Below the pieces are notes generated by a model. That model saw only the letters and a program-made list of their open reading frames with translations. It was not told the origin of the DNA and ran no database searches. A DNA stretch of 64,000 bases from Dipteris shenzhenensis. Taxonomy: Eukaryota > Polypodiophyta > Polypodiopsida > Gleicheniales. The translations under genes were made by a program, and so were the position numbers. Positions 1-10,975 of the stretch are shown here, piece by piece. How positions within the stretch are numbered: position 1 is the stretch's first letter; every line of letters starts with the position of its first letter. Location: the NCBI GenBank assembly GCA_047967505.1, contig CM106540.1, one strand, 5' to 3'.

Positions 1-2656
1 GAGTCCCGAGCTCTATCAGGCTGGGCTCTATCACGCTCCGGTCTGTGCTGATGGTCTCTGAGGTAGTCTTTTCGAAGCATAGTGGCCTCCCTGACATAAA
101 GAGCTAGGATATGCTGATCCTCGTAGTCCATCACTCGTGAGAGAGGTCCAAAGCCATCCATGAAGAGACAGTGGAATCTACCTCTGAGCTCATAATATAG
201 CGGGCATCTGCAAATGAAGTGCTCCTCTGACTCCACCTCTCCCATGGTGCAACAAGGGCAGATCCTGATCTCTCGGCATGGTCGCCGTCCATCCTCCATG
301 CGTCGCATCCTACCAGCCTCTATCTCGAGCTGATGCGAAGAGACTCTAAGCTGGCCAAGGGCAATCCTCAGTGAGTGGGACATGTAGATACCTGTATAGC
401 CTGGTGGAATGACAAATCCATCCTCTAAGATCCGAAGGAAGTGGTCACGATATGTGGCCATCTTCGTCGGAAGCTGCGTGGGATAAATCCAAGTGCAATA
501 CGTATGAAGCTGCAGCAAGTCTGCTCTCGTGACCTGGCTAAGCTCGTGGCGAGTCAACTCGAGATGAGGGGCATCTATGCTATATCGGAAGGGAGGCAGT
601 CTATCCATGTCTAGTCCAAGAGATGTGAGCCACCTAGTGAGTCTGAAGTACCAGCAGTATCGGGCCCCAGATCGTGCCAACTCCATAGAAGATGCAAGTG
701 CTAACCATGGCAACCGAGCTCTGCCTGCTGCTGAGTCTCCAAACTCCCTAACCCTATGCAAATACATGACCGACTGAAACGCTGCATCTAATGCAAGGGG
801 AGTAGCTCCAAACTCTGCTAGCATGATCTCATGCGGAACTGTAGCCTTGGCCCTAATGAGCCGAGAGAACATGATGATCTGTAACCTCTCTACTCGTCTC
901 CAATCTGCAGCGCCGAGGTCTCCTGCCCAGAAAGGAGCTGCATACATCGCAGCTGGTCTCACCAATGTATCAAAAAGCAAGGATTTCGTATCGGGATGCT
1001 GAAAGTGGGACTGAAAACACTGACGCTCAAGATGAGCCAACGAAGCATACCCTTTACTAATCCTATCTCGTGCTGCATATGTCATGGTGAAAACCGGTCC
1101 CCTGAAAACTGCCCCCAAATAAGTGTACTCTCTAACAAGCTCAATGGGCTGTCCGTCATAAGTGAAGCAAAACTCATCCGTGCTATAAATACGATCAGAG
1201 GTGTTGAAAACCATAACCTTGGTCTTGCCAAGGTTTACGGTCAACCCCCTGTCCTGGCAAAACCTGTGGAGTGCCTCAATATGTGCCTGGAGGCCCTGAG
1301 CAGTAGAGGAAATGAGAACCACATCGTCCGCATACAGGAGGATAGGAATGGAGGATCCTGAGAGAGTAGAGCCCACACCGCCTGTCATCTGTATAAACAT
1401 CTCTAGCTCATCAACATATAATCCAAAGAGAGTAGGAGAGAGCGGGCAACCCTGCTTCACCCCAATCGTGCTGCATACCTCCTCTGAGAGCCCCTCACGT
1501 GTCCGAACCCGACCAGTGACCCTCTCATACAAAGCCATGATAGCCCACTGTATCTCTCCACTGAAGCCCATCTGGCGAATCCTCTAAAACAATCTGAATC
1601 ACGGAACTGTGTCAAATGCCTTCCTGAAGTCCACGAAGCAACAATAAAGCCGTTGCCTTCGTGACTTCGCCTCCTCTACCAGTGCCCTGAGTGTGAGGAT
1701 GTGGTCAAGTGTCGAATGATCCCTGCGAAATCCAGCCTGCCCTCTGGCTCTAAGTCCTGTCATCTCGACATGGTCATTTATACAGCTTTCCAAAACTGAT
1801 GCATAGATCTTGGCCATAACGTGGCCAATCATGATGGTCCTGTGATTCGACGGCTCCATAGGGTCCCCCGACTTGTGGATAGGTACTATGGTATTGCCTA
1901 ACCAGGACTGTGGTAGGCCTGTACAAACAGACTCATTGAAGAGACGGGAAAGAACAAAATCTAAGGCATCAATCCCATGGATTACATACTCCGCTTGCAA
2001 TCCATCATGATCCTTAGCTCTCCCGTTCTTCAATCGGTGGACTACTGCGGACACTCTCTGGTGTGAAGAGACTAGATGAAGCTAGCCTAGGGGAATGGGA
2101 TAAATCGATGGCTGGCTGATCTGGAACATCGTATAGAGCTGAAGTGTATGCAGACCAGACACGTGGATCTGTGAGGGGGCTCTGAGACTTCGAGCGGAGG
2201 AATTTTCTCCAGAATTCCTTGGAGTCACAGCTGAAAAGCAAGCTTCTCAGCTCCTCCTCATTCCGGGCTAGAAATTGGCGTTTCTTGCGCCTAACCAACC
2301 ACTTGTAGTCTCTCTTGGTTTCGGCAAGGAGGGGAGACTTCTCCTTGGTCTCAAGGTGAAGTTTCCTGCGGAGATCCTTACACTCCTCGTCATACCAACC
2401 GTTGCAAGGAACAAGACCAACCAGTGGGGGACTAGACGAATGACGTGGCAGGGAACGACATGTGAGCGGTAGAAACGAGTGAAGTATGTACAAGTTCCCA
2501 CCGGTCCTGCGTGGATGGTAGAGCATCTAATAGATGAGGACGGAGTAGGCGGCTGAGGTTCTGGCTATATACATCATCGAACTGGTGGTCGAAATGAACC
2601 TCGTAATAGGGTTGGCGGTCATGATAACGAGGGGGGGGGGGGGTCATGGGAGACAT
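1..2656 (-). pseudogene. LINE reverse transcriptase and C-terminal region, broken
   Basis: Minus-strand continuation of the LINE ORF. Segment 2432-2656 is the endonuclease-RT linker, 2014-2526 carries a charged region (KRDYKWLVRRKKR) typical of L1 linkers, and 1602-2054 is the RT palm start (KNGRAKDHDGL, PIHKSGD, GFRRDHSTLDHI, VDFRKAFDTVP). Two stop codons follow just below 1602. Beyond them the same frame stays open to position 1: reverse translation gives the GCPLSP region, the YADD catalytic box near 1323-1334, and a C-x2-C...H...C tail near 200-270 (CPCC...EEHFICRC). The stops look like C-to-T changes on the coding strand. The left end is outside the window. Confidence 0.85.
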
Positions 2657-3590
2657 TAGTCAAAGTAAAGTGGATGAGTGCATGGTCGGCAGAGGGCATG
2701 AAGGGGCTAACAGTAAGGCTACGGATGGAAGGGACTAGAGTCGGGGGACCTATGATGTAGTCGATCACGCTAGTACCACGCCCAGAAGCAGAAGAGAATG
2801 TAGGCATGGAAGACTGTGGCCACCTGGACAAGCCGTTATAAATGACCATACTGTGCGAGGTGAGGAGCTCCAGTAACTGACGTCCCTGATCTGTGGGCTG
2901 TACTATGCAGTCTGATGAAGTCCGACAGAGGCTATCATCGTGAAATGCTGGGAGTATGACCGGATCCTCCATGAAGTCATAAGTGAGGGCCTGTCTGTCT
3001 GAGGTCCTCGCGTTGAAGTCTCCTAAAAGGATGACTTCTCCGCGATGTGAAAAATCTGCAATGTCCGCTGAGAGATCCTCAAATATGGACTGGCCTGGTC
3101 CAGTGGAAGAATAGATCGACTGCGCCGGGGGAAAGTAGCAAACTGCAATAAAAAGATCTCGCTGAGGGGCTCTGCGGCGGATGCGTACCCACAAGAATCG
3201 GGCATGTGAATCCGCTCTCTCCACTGTGATGATCCGATCGAGATGCTCTCTGTACAAAATGGCCACTCCTCCAGATCCTCTCACTCCAAATGTTCGAGTG
3301 TGCTGCCTGAAGGCAGATCTCCATGTATACCCTGTCACTCGTGGCAAAGGTCTCTCTGGACTCTCGTGTGTCTCCGTGAAAAAGATGATCTCTCTCCCAA
3401 AGAATGCCCCCCGTGGATTGCCTGGCTGTGCTGTAAAAGAACCATTGCAGTTCCATACAGCGATGCGTAGACACAGAGAGAGAGAGAGAGAGAGATCTAC
3501 TAAATCTGCAGAAAACCTCACGAGAGAGAGAGAGAGAGAGAGAGAGGTGGTAGTAAAAGCAGAAAGACAGGTCGATGACCTTAACTGCAT
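2619..3590 (-). pseudogene. LINE endonuclease (EEP/APE-like) domain
   Basis: Minus-strand reading frame for the endonuclease that would nick target DNA to prime reverse transcription. Recognisable family motifs in order: the N-terminal IAVWNCNG strand (after a low-complexity S/L stretch translated from the (CT)n tract), TETHE with the catalytic glutamate region, GSGGVAILYREH, LLGDFNAR (metal-binding D and N), and near the end SADHALIHF with the catalytic D-H pair. All main catalytic positions seem kept, so this domain alone may be structurally whole. The frame is lost in the G13 homopolymer at 2631-2643. The first 30 or so residues come from the CT repeat and the true start is unknown. Confidence 0.85.
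3475..3546. repeat. Interrupted (GA)n microsatellite
   Basis: Two GA tracts (3475-3494 and 3522-3546) separated by 27 bases. They lie exactly at the 5' boundary of the LINE endonuclease. On the LINE strand they read (CT)n. Confidence 0.95.
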
Positions 3591-3874
3591 GTTGAAATCT
3601 GAACTAACAATGGCCCAACATAAATATTACTAGCTTGACAAACTACATGTCAATGCTTGGGCAGCAAAAAGGTATTAGTACAAGTATTCCTATTTAAAGA
3701 AAGTAATTTAAAACGCTTATCAAAAATGCGAGTACACAATAAATCTCTTTACAACCTCATATTCTGCCAAAAAGCTGTTACAACTGCCATTCTAACACAT
3801 GAGCCTGCCAGCATTTGTATCATAACCCATGATAATCTAGATTCATCTGTCATTCACTTCATAAATGTTGATGT
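3547..3874. other. Spacer and probable 3' UTR of the COA3-like gene
   Basis: AT-rich, no supported ORF. It lies downstream of the minus-strand COA3-like exon and would contain its 3' UTR and polyadenylation signals; none was assigned with confidence. Confidence 0.4.
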
Positions 3875-4072
3875 TCAGGAAGGTGAATCTTGATGTAGTT
3901 CTTTGAGAGCCTTTTCCTTCTCGAACTGCTCAATAGCTGCTGCCATTTCATCTGTTCCACCAACAGCCCTCATTGTGTATATATAAACTGATGCAACAAA
4001 GGCTGTAAGCCCAGCAGCAACAGCAAAATTTTTAAACTTCAAACCAGAAAACTTAGGATGCCCTGGCATTGC
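3875..4072 (-). CDS. COA3-like small mitochondrial membrane protein (last exon)
   Basis: Minus-strand exon ending in TGA at 3875. It encodes, from a Met at 4069, a 64-residue protein: short polar N-terminus (MPGHPKFSG), basic patch LKFKN, one hydrophobic membrane segment (roughly residues 15-33, FAVAAGLTAFVASVYIYTM), then RAVGGTDEM and an acidic/basic helix EQFEKEKALKEL. The pattern membrane helix followed by YT-x-R-x-V-GGTDE resembles plant homologues of COA3/CCDC56, which assist early cytochrome c oxidase assembly in the inner mitochondrial membrane. A good 3' splice site (TTTTGCAG on the coding strand) ends at 4073, directly before GCAATG, so upstream sequence is probably an intron. This is the only host-gene candidate I can support; identification is from memory of the family pattern. 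Confidence 0.55.
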   Translation of the reverse strand, partial: AMPGHPKFSGLKFKNFAVAAGLTAFVASVYIYTMRAVGGTDEMAAAIEQFEKEKALKELHQDSPS

Positions 4073-4600
4073 CTGCAAAATAGACATGAAAAAATGAGGC
4101 TCATAATGAGCTTTAAGTCTGGGCAGCTGAGCAAGCCTACATGAGAATTCTGCCTCAGACCTAACCCCGTCCCAAGTTGAGACTAGATATATAGAATAGC
4201 TGGAAATAATATTCATAATTATCTTGTTAGCTTAGTGGAGCAACTTCATGGGAACACAAATAAAACACATTCGTCTAACTTCAAGAGAATCCATTTCCAA
4301 TTTTTTCCCCACAAACTTCAGCACTCGTGGTATTGGTCACATACATGGCACCACTAGTGCCCAAAAGCTACAAAGGTAAAGGTACATCAAATTCCTGGTC
4401 TTGTCAAATTCTAACCCCCCCAAAAAAAAAACTGTCTTGTTGATTGGCAATAAGTGTAACATACAAACGTGAGTTTTCCATTCAGTCTGGATGGTATACA
4501 CCTTTCCATTAGATTAAAGAAATCACACAAGCATACCAAATAGCCTAAAATTGGAACTTAAACATGGTCTTATGGCAATACATGCCTATTTAAAACAGAA

Positions 4601-4738
4601 TCATACGCTCCATTCCCCTTGCCATCGTAAAGGGATCTCCTTTAAAGGTGCACCCAATCCAATGCCAGTGATCTCAACCAAGTAGGTAAGATAAGGAGGG
4701 AAATACTCCAAGTTCGGCATCATACCTTGAGCTTCCAT
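4601..4738 (-). other. Candidate upstream exon or small ORF of the COA3-like locus
   Basis: A 45-codon minus-strand ORF (begins MEAQGMMPNLEYFPPY, ends QGEWSV) about 530 bases upstream of the COA3-like exon. Just before its stop is a possible 5' splice site (AGC followed by gtatga); splicing from there to the acceptor at 4073 would keep the frame (…WS then AMPGH…). A further acceptor-like tttatag lies just upstream near 4770. It may be an N-terminal exon, a 5'-UTR uORF or chance. I do not recognise the peptide. Confidence 0.25.
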
Positions 4739-5535
4739 ACCTGGGAATCAAAACGGGCAACAGATCTATAAAAACCAAAACCCACATAGGTTTAAGCATG
4801 CAATTTCTACATGGTCACCTAGAAGCACGTAGGAGGGGTCATCAACCATGTGCTGGCCCGTAAAGGCCTTTTGACAAGGTTGCAGTTTAATATCGATGAC
4901 TTTGCATTGGAATCCATGAATATGTTCTAATTCGTTGCAAACGAGGAAGCTACATTTTTGTCCTTATTTTTGTTCACAAGAAGGGAAGAAGATTCTAACA
5001 AAGCACAATTACTCAGAATAGGAACGTTCAAAAAGTGGACTCCAAGGGAACGGGGACGCCATGTCTGTCACGAGGACGTGAATTTATGGGACCTTTGATT
5101 TGCAACTCCCATAACTTACGCATGACTGCCTTGAGCCTCTAGGGCACGAGAGTCTGGCCACGTGTGCAAGACTTGGGGAATTAAAATTCCTAGTGGACCC
5201 TTGGAAATTATGAATGTGCACCCAGTTACTAGGCAATTAATTCCTCAGACCAAAGTGTGCAACAGGGGGCCAAAAGAGTGGTGCAATTAAAAATTACTAT
5301 TTTGGGCACGGGACTCTAAAATCAGCACAAGACACCTATTTGGCATGTAGGAGGCCAAAAAGCAAGCAGAATAGTCAAAATTTGCTTGGAGGGCTGTTTT
5401 ATGGACCACAGAAGAACACGGAGAGGCAAGTCACAGGCGGGAAAAATGCTCCAGGGCTATTCTTTCACATCGCCTCGGCGCTCGCTGATTTTTGACTACC
5501 AAGGTAGTCTGTGGGCTGTTGGTGGGCTGTCAGAA
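4739..5535. other. Non-coding stretch, no feature recognised except TE edge
   Basis: Contains possible promoter/5' region of the COA3-like gene (minus strand) and, from about 5380, sequence adjoining the repeat family that follows. No ORF with recognisable similarity. Confidence 0.4.
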
Positions 5536-5895
5536 GCTCAAAAACGACCTCTTGAAGAAGTTAGGTGGATCCCGGCCATGGAACCACTAAAACCAGCATT
5601 CACATACTAAAGGGTTGTGGGATCCACTTTAACTACAGCATACACAGTAATTAACCAAACAATCAATTACCACAAACTTAATCACAAGGAGCTAGAGCGC
5701 TCCTACTCAAAAACAAGGACACCGATTAGCCCCAAACGCTGGCACCCCTTGCGGTATTTCTTTAATATTCATATAAATCCAAGCGGCTGATTTCAAGGTC
5801 TCCTAAAAGCTACACCAGAGGCAAACCACAGCCCACAGACTTCCAATATCGTGCACACCCTGCAATCCCTGCTCAATCTTATATGGCGAATAGGC
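5536..5895 (+). repeat. Unclassified dispersed repeat, copy A
   Basis: Copy A of a repeat family present four times here. Diagnostic segments are a gtgggatccactttaact block, a block with ctcctactcaaaaacaagg, a block with ccccttgcggtatttcttt, and gcgaataggcatccaatta. Its left flank (aacttcttcaagagg on the other strand) is shared with copy C. It breaks off near 5895 where copy B's flank begins. No coding capacity was found; it may be an LTR or non-autonomous element part. Confidence 0.8.
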
Positions 5896-6525
5896 ATCCA
5901 ATTACTAGGCAATCCATCATCTATATTTTCTTTGGACTCCTTCATCCTCAACATCTCTAGTATTGGCGACATTGAAACCAGCCTTCACAGATAACAAGGT
6001 GGTGGGATCCACTTTAACTACAGCATACACATTAATTAACCAAACAATCAATCACCACAAACTTAATCACAGGGAGCTAGAGTGCTCCTACTCAAAAACA
6101 AGGACACCAGTTGGCCCCAAACGCTGGCACCCCTTGCGGTATTTCTTTAATATTCATATAAAGCTAAGCGGCTGATTACAAGGTCTCCTGAAAGCTGCAC
6201 CAGAGGCAAAAACCACAGTCCACAGACTTCCAATATCGTGCACACCCTTTAATCCCTACTCAATCTTATATGGCGAATAGGCATCCAATTACTAGGCAAT
6301 CCTGCAATCTCCCTACCAACCAAGTGTGCAATAGAACCCCAAAGGCATCCACTGACTATGCGCTTCCTGCACTTGCACAACCCAGTGCCCAACCAGCCAG
6401 ACATAGTGACTATACTCATACCAGTGCCAAACTCTGGTGCAATCAATCCACCAAGCACTTCCAAACAAGTCGCCTTATCTGTAGCCCTCCTAACCACTGC
6501 CCAACAGCAAAAATCAACCCTTCTT
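5896..6525 (+). repeat. Unclassified dispersed repeat, copy B
   Basis: Same family and orientation as copy A, immediately downstream. Its left flank (catcatctatattttctttgg ... ctagtattggcgacat) matches the flank of copy D and differs from that of A and C, so two subtypes exist. Its right part extends through a block with ccaaccaagtgtgcaa and gcacttccaaacaagtcgcc, which is shared with C and D but missing from A. Confidence 0.8.
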
Positions 6526-6897
6526 GGCAAGGAATCAATCTCAAACGCAATAACCAACCAACAACCAGTCTGGAAACGGCAAAAGCAGGCAAAAGCTAGC
6601 CTTCCTCTGCCCAGAATCCACAGAATTCAGGTCACTTGGGCTGGAAAACCCTAGATCCTACAAAGAATAGTTGATTCTGCCCTGGCACAGATCAAAAGTA
6701 ACTTAGAAGAGGTCTCCCAAGCCTGGAAAGCTCCAAAACCAGCAGCAACAGCCCAAAAGCAACCAAAAACAGGTCGAGATTCCAGTAGAAGCTCCTGCTC
6801 AGCCAGACAACATCCCGTAGTGCCTGCAGCAGCCACTAGACAGCCTAGAAGCAGCAAAAACGAACTGATCTGGAGGCTCTTGGCACAAAAACGAATT
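6526..6897. other. Spacer between oppositely oriented repeat copies
   Basis: Sequence between copies B (plus) and C (minus). No gene or repeat recognised. Being flanked by inverted copies of the same repeat, it would form the loop of a very long imperfect hairpin. Confidence 0.4.
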
Positions 6898-7405
6898 CAT
6901 GCCTTGATTTTTGATGTTGGACAGTGGCTAGAAGGGCTACAGATAAGGGTGACTTGTTTGGAAGTGCTTGGTGGATTGATTGCAACAGAGTTTGGCGTTC
7001 AATCATGTCTAGCTGGTTGGGCACTGGGTTGTGCAAGGGCAGGAGCGCATAGTCAGTTGATATCTTGGGTTTCTGTTGCACACTTGGTTGGCAGGGGGAT
7101 TGCAAGATCGCCTAGTAATTGGATGCCTATTCGCCATATAAGATTGAGTAGGGATTGCAGAGTGTGCACGATATTGAAAGTCTATGGGCTGTGGTTTGGC
7201 TCTAGTGCAGCTTTCAGGAGACCTTGTAATCAGCCACTTGGCTTTATATGAATATTAAAGAAATACCGCAAGGGGCGCCAATGTTTGGGGCCAATCGGTG
7301 TCCTTGTTTCTGAGTAGGAGCACTCTAGCTCCCTATGATTAAGTTTGTGATAATTGATTGTTTGGTTAATTATTGTGTATGTTGTAGTTAAAGTGGATCC
7401 CACCA

Positions 7406-8490
7406 GAGCAGGGATCAGAGTCAGAGTGGTTCCTTGACCCAGACCCTCAGCTTCTCTCCACTGGATCTTGGAGACTTTGGCTCTACGGGGGAGTTCCCAT
7501 TAGATATTTGCAGTGGAACCCTCGACAGTGGGAGTGGATTGACGCAGGGCATCAAGAGAAGAGCATCCCCTTCTTTCGCTTCACGGTCAGTAATGCCAAG
7601 AGATTCCAACTCAATAGTAGAGGTTGGAGACCTTCTAGAGTTCCTCATTGGGAGGCATTTGATATCACTGCGGATTTGCAGAGGTGCTTCTGGAGGAGAC
7701 TCTGGAAATCCCATAGAAATAGAAAGATCACTCTTTTCTTTTGGCTTTCTATCCATGGTGGGATTGCAGTGAACCTTTGGAGATCCAGCGACCCTACTTG
7801 CCCTCGTTGCCTCTCTGCTTTGGAGACGATTCAGCATTGCTTATGGGATTGCAGACATGCGAGGATGATTTGGATGGGGGTAGCCACGATTTTCAGTCAC
7901 TTTGTGCAGTCCCCATTCTTTATGACATGGGGCTCAGTGGCTTGGCTTTCTCTTACTGAGCCTCAGGTCTTTTATGAGAGACATGACTCTTCTCGGGCCA
8001 TTTCAATTCGACGTCATCAGGTTGAGTCTTGTTCTTTGGATGTGGTACCACACCTTCCTTTTGCAGCAGTACATGCCTCTGTGGATACCTCTTGGGAGAT
8101 ATTGGCGAGCATAGCAGCTTGGCATATCTGGAGAGCCAGATGCACAGAGGCATTGGAGGGAGCTCAGATTCATCCCTCGCACACATTGGCTAGTATTTGG
8201 ACAAACGCCATGCATACTTTGATGGCCATATGGACAAGCATGCAGGGAGACTCCCGTGCAGCCTCAGCTAGGAGGGCTTCTTTCTTCAGGGAATGGAAGG
8301 ATTTTCCTTTCTTCTCTGAGACTCTTACAGGGTTGAGGTGGCACTTTCAGCCTCAGCCTTGGTTGTTTTCCACCTCATTTTGAGGGGGTTTATTTATCCT
8401 CATGGTTACATGATGTATTTCGTTTTGAGCTTTCTCTCGCGGGTTTTTTCTCTTACTTAATAGAAGTCTCTTTCTTGAAAAAAAAAAAAA
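7406..8490 (+). mobile_element. 5'-truncated LINE insertion with poly(A) and 16-bp TSD
   Basis: Plus-strand insertion with the three hallmarks of target-primed reverse transcription. It is truncated at the 5' end inside the ORF2 3' region, ends in a poly(A) run (about 8478-8490), and is flanked by a perfect 16-base direct duplication aaagtggatcccacca at 7390-7405 and 8490-8505. The empty site is visible in sister repeat copies B and D, where the same sequence is uninterrupted. Coding content is the zf-RVT tail described separately. Confidence 0.95.
7407..8383 (+). pseudogene. LINE ORF2 C-terminal fragment with zf-RVT domain
   Basis: Open frame of about 325 codons without internal stop, lacking a start because of 5' truncation. 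Residues near 7680-7880 match the zf-RVT pattern: FWRRLW, KITLFFWLSIHGG, then CPRC, ET-x2-HCLWDC and a following RMIW. This domain sits at the C-terminus of plant L1-type reverse transcriptases and probably binds nucleic acid. It is followed by a tryptophan-rich tail (AWHIWRARCTEAL) usual for these ORFs. The intact frame suggests a fairly young insertion, but with no RT or endonuclease it cannot move on its own. It differs from the LINE at 1-3590, whose tail is of another type. Confidence 0.9.
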
Positions 8491-8689
8491 AAGTGGATCC
8501 CACCACTCTTTAATCTGTGAAGGCTGGTTTCAGTGGTTCCGTTGCCGAGATCCACCTAACTTCTTCAAGAGGTGAGCTTGAGGTTGGCTTGGTGCAAGTC
8601 CAACAGACTAGGCAATGGAAAACAGCATACTATTAAGTAAATATGTCTCATAGAGTACGATCGCAGACTCTTACAGAAGAGGAGATGTT

Positions 8690-9320
8690 GGCTGTACTTC
8701 ATGCCTCGATTTTTGTTGTTCGACAGTGGCCAGGAGGGCTAGGCGACTTGTTTGGAAGTACTTGGTGGATCGATTGCACCAGAGAATGGATGTCTTTGGC
8801 TTTTCTGCAGTTGTTCAACCATGTCTGGCTGGTTGGGCACTGGGTTCTGCAAGTGCAGGGAGCGCATAGTCAGTTCATGCCTTTGGGGTTCTGTTGCACA
8901 CTTGGTTGGCAGGGAGATTGCAGAATCGCCTAGTATTTGGATGCCTATTCACCATATAAGATTGAGCAGGGATTGCAAGGTGTGCAGGATATTGGAAGTC
9001 TGTGGGCTGTGGTTTGCCTCTGGTGCAGCTTTCAGGAGACCTTGTAATCAACTGCTTGGCTTTATATGAATATTAAAGAAATACCGCAAGGGGCGCCAAC
9101 GTTTGGGGCCAACCAGTGTCCTTGTTTTTGAGTAGGAGCACTCTAGCTCCCTTTGATTAAGTTTGTGCTGATTGATTGTTTGGTTAATTACTATGTATGA
9201 TGTAGTTAAAGTGGATCCCACCACCTTGTAATCTGTGAAGGCTGGTTTCAATGTCACCAATACTAGAGATGTTGAGGATGAAGGAGTCCAAAGAAAATAT
9301 AGATGATGGATTGTCAAATG
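8690..9320 (-). repeat. Unclassified dispersed repeat, copy D
   Basis: Reverse-oriented copy without interruption, best full-length example of the family here. Its outer flank (catctctagtattgg ... catcatctatattttc on the minus strand) is the same as that of copy B. It preserves the target sequence that in copy C received the LINE. Confidence 0.8.
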
Positions 9321-9639
9321 GCATAAAAATACAAGGCAACTAGGACGAGGCCCTCAAAAGGCAAGCAATTAGCACCAACTTGCCACAAGACAAGAGAAGT
9401 CCTTGGCTCCTACAAAGTCATTTTGTTGCTCGTCCCTATGGAACGGCCTAGGAGACATTCCCTAGATGTCCCTTGGCCATTCTGATGCTTGACATCCTAG
9501 GCATTCTCGATGGTCACCTTGAGTAGAACAGAGTTCCCATTGCCCAGGTTCCATATGAAGCGAATGGCATTCCTAGCAACTGTGCAAGAAAGTAGTCATA
9601 CCCAACCGTACTCAAAACATTGTAAGGACAAAAGGCTAC

Positions 9640-10930
9640 GAATAAGATGTGATGTTGTTCACAGATTCTTAGATTGTCCACAAGGAAGAATAGAAAGGAT
9701 AGACTAGAAAGACAGAGATTGAACGGACGACAATGAAGCCAAGCCCACTGGAGTCTCAAGATGATGGTTTGGAATCACAACATATTCTACATCTTGAGGA
9801 ATGGTTGGTGACAAACCAAATCTCTTTCTCTTTGATCCTGGCTCTACTCATGACGTCATCTCCAGTGAATTGGCATCATCTTTGCAAAAAAATTCGCTTC
9901 TGGACTCCATATCAATGTGAGATGAGCATTCAAGATACAAAAGCCACTACATTGGCAACCATGCTTATTTTATTGTGGGGCTATTGGATGGAGATGATGC
10001 ACATCTACGGCATTTTGAACCGGAGCCACATATGACTTCACAAGAAAATCTGCTACCATCAAATCACAAGGTCAAAAGAGTGTTTTGCAAGTAAGAATCT
10101 CCCACAACCTATTACAAAGGTTAAGTCATATTTGAGCTTCAATATCTTATTTATATTTGAGAGATGAATAAAGGAAGCAATGAGGATCGGTAGCAATGAG
10201 GATCAACATGCAGAAGAAAGGGGAGAGCTCTAGGATGGTTTTTTATATTGTTGCCTAACCAAATTGAAGATCTCAATATTAATTTTATATAGAGTAGTTT
10301 TCCACCAAATAGATCACCTTATAACAAGATGAGATTCAAAAGAAATAACAAGAGGTTTTATAACATGGGCTCATAAAGCCAAGCAATTCTCCTTTTTGTT
10401 CACTTGTACTTCTATCTTTCAAGAAGGCCAGTTCAAGGCACATGTGTCTTCATTATTGTGCCTTAGATAAAATGGATATCAAGTATCACTGTCAATTCCA
10501 AGAACCAATTTTCGACCACTTTGTAGGAGTGTACATGTTCATTTTAAACAATCTCAAGGGCAAATATCTCCAAACGGCCATAGTAAATCACATGATGCGA
10601 ATAACATGTCATAGTTTTCAACACAATGGGAGAAAAGCATAGAAAACACCTGAAATTTTATATTCAAATTTCTCAAGGAGAACAAGCTACATATATAAAT
10701 GCCATAAAGAGTAAATTCTTCCTTCCCAAAATCAGCTTTTGGGACACATCATCTCTAAAAATGAAGTTAAAATGGATCCAAAGAAACTGAATGTGATTTC
10801 GGAGTGGCCACATCTAAAGTCCTCTCATGAGGTCAGTAGGTCATTTTTTGAGGATTAAGTTCCTATTACAAAAAACTTTTTCATCATTTTGCACATATAG
10901 GTTTGCCTTTGTATGGTCACATGGGCGAAG
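9640..10930 (+). pseudogene. Ty3/gypsy pol remnant (protease and RT pieces)
   Basis: Heavily decayed gypsy sequence on the plus strand. A possible zinc-knuckle end (HRFLDCPQ) lies near 9655, an aspartic protease motif LFDPGSTHDVISSELAS near 9830-9890, and RT fragments between 10,440 and 10,900: FDHFVGVYM (for the catalytic YLDD strand, aspartates lost), an REN-KL...KSKFFLPK stretch, and a SEWPHLKSS-like thumb segment. Frames change several times. The family order protease-RT is kept. No LTRs of its own were found. Confidence 0.7.
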
Positions 10931-10975
10931 GAGTGGTCTTTTTTATGGACTGATTGTGAAAAATCTGAGGGAGTG

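Larger units (their letters stand above)
1..3590 (-). mobile_element. LINE (non-LTR retrotransposon), decayed, truncated by window edge
   Basis: On the minus strand an apurinic-type endonuclease domain is followed by a linker, a reverse transcriptase and a cysteine/histidine tail, the ORF2 order of plant L1-type LINEs. No ORF1 is seen. The endonuclease begins directly after (CT)n tracts, so the copy looks 5'-truncated there. The coding frame shifts three times (within the 13-G run at 2631-2643, between about 2432 and 2526, and between 2014 and 2054) and has two in-frame stops just below 1602, so it is dead. The 3' end, poly(A) and target duplication lie beyond position 1. Family assignment comes from motif order; which LINE clade is not certain. 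Confidence 0.88.
6898..8580 (-). repeat. Unclassified dispersed repeat, copy C, split by LINE insertion
   Basis: Reverse-oriented copy occupying 6898-7405 and continuing at 8506-8580. The continuation (ctctttaatctgtgaaggc, then a flank matching that of copy A) joins cleanly once the LINE at 7406-8490 and one target duplication are removed. Homology with copy D begins at a shared ATGCCTyGATTTTT block. Confidence 0.85.
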
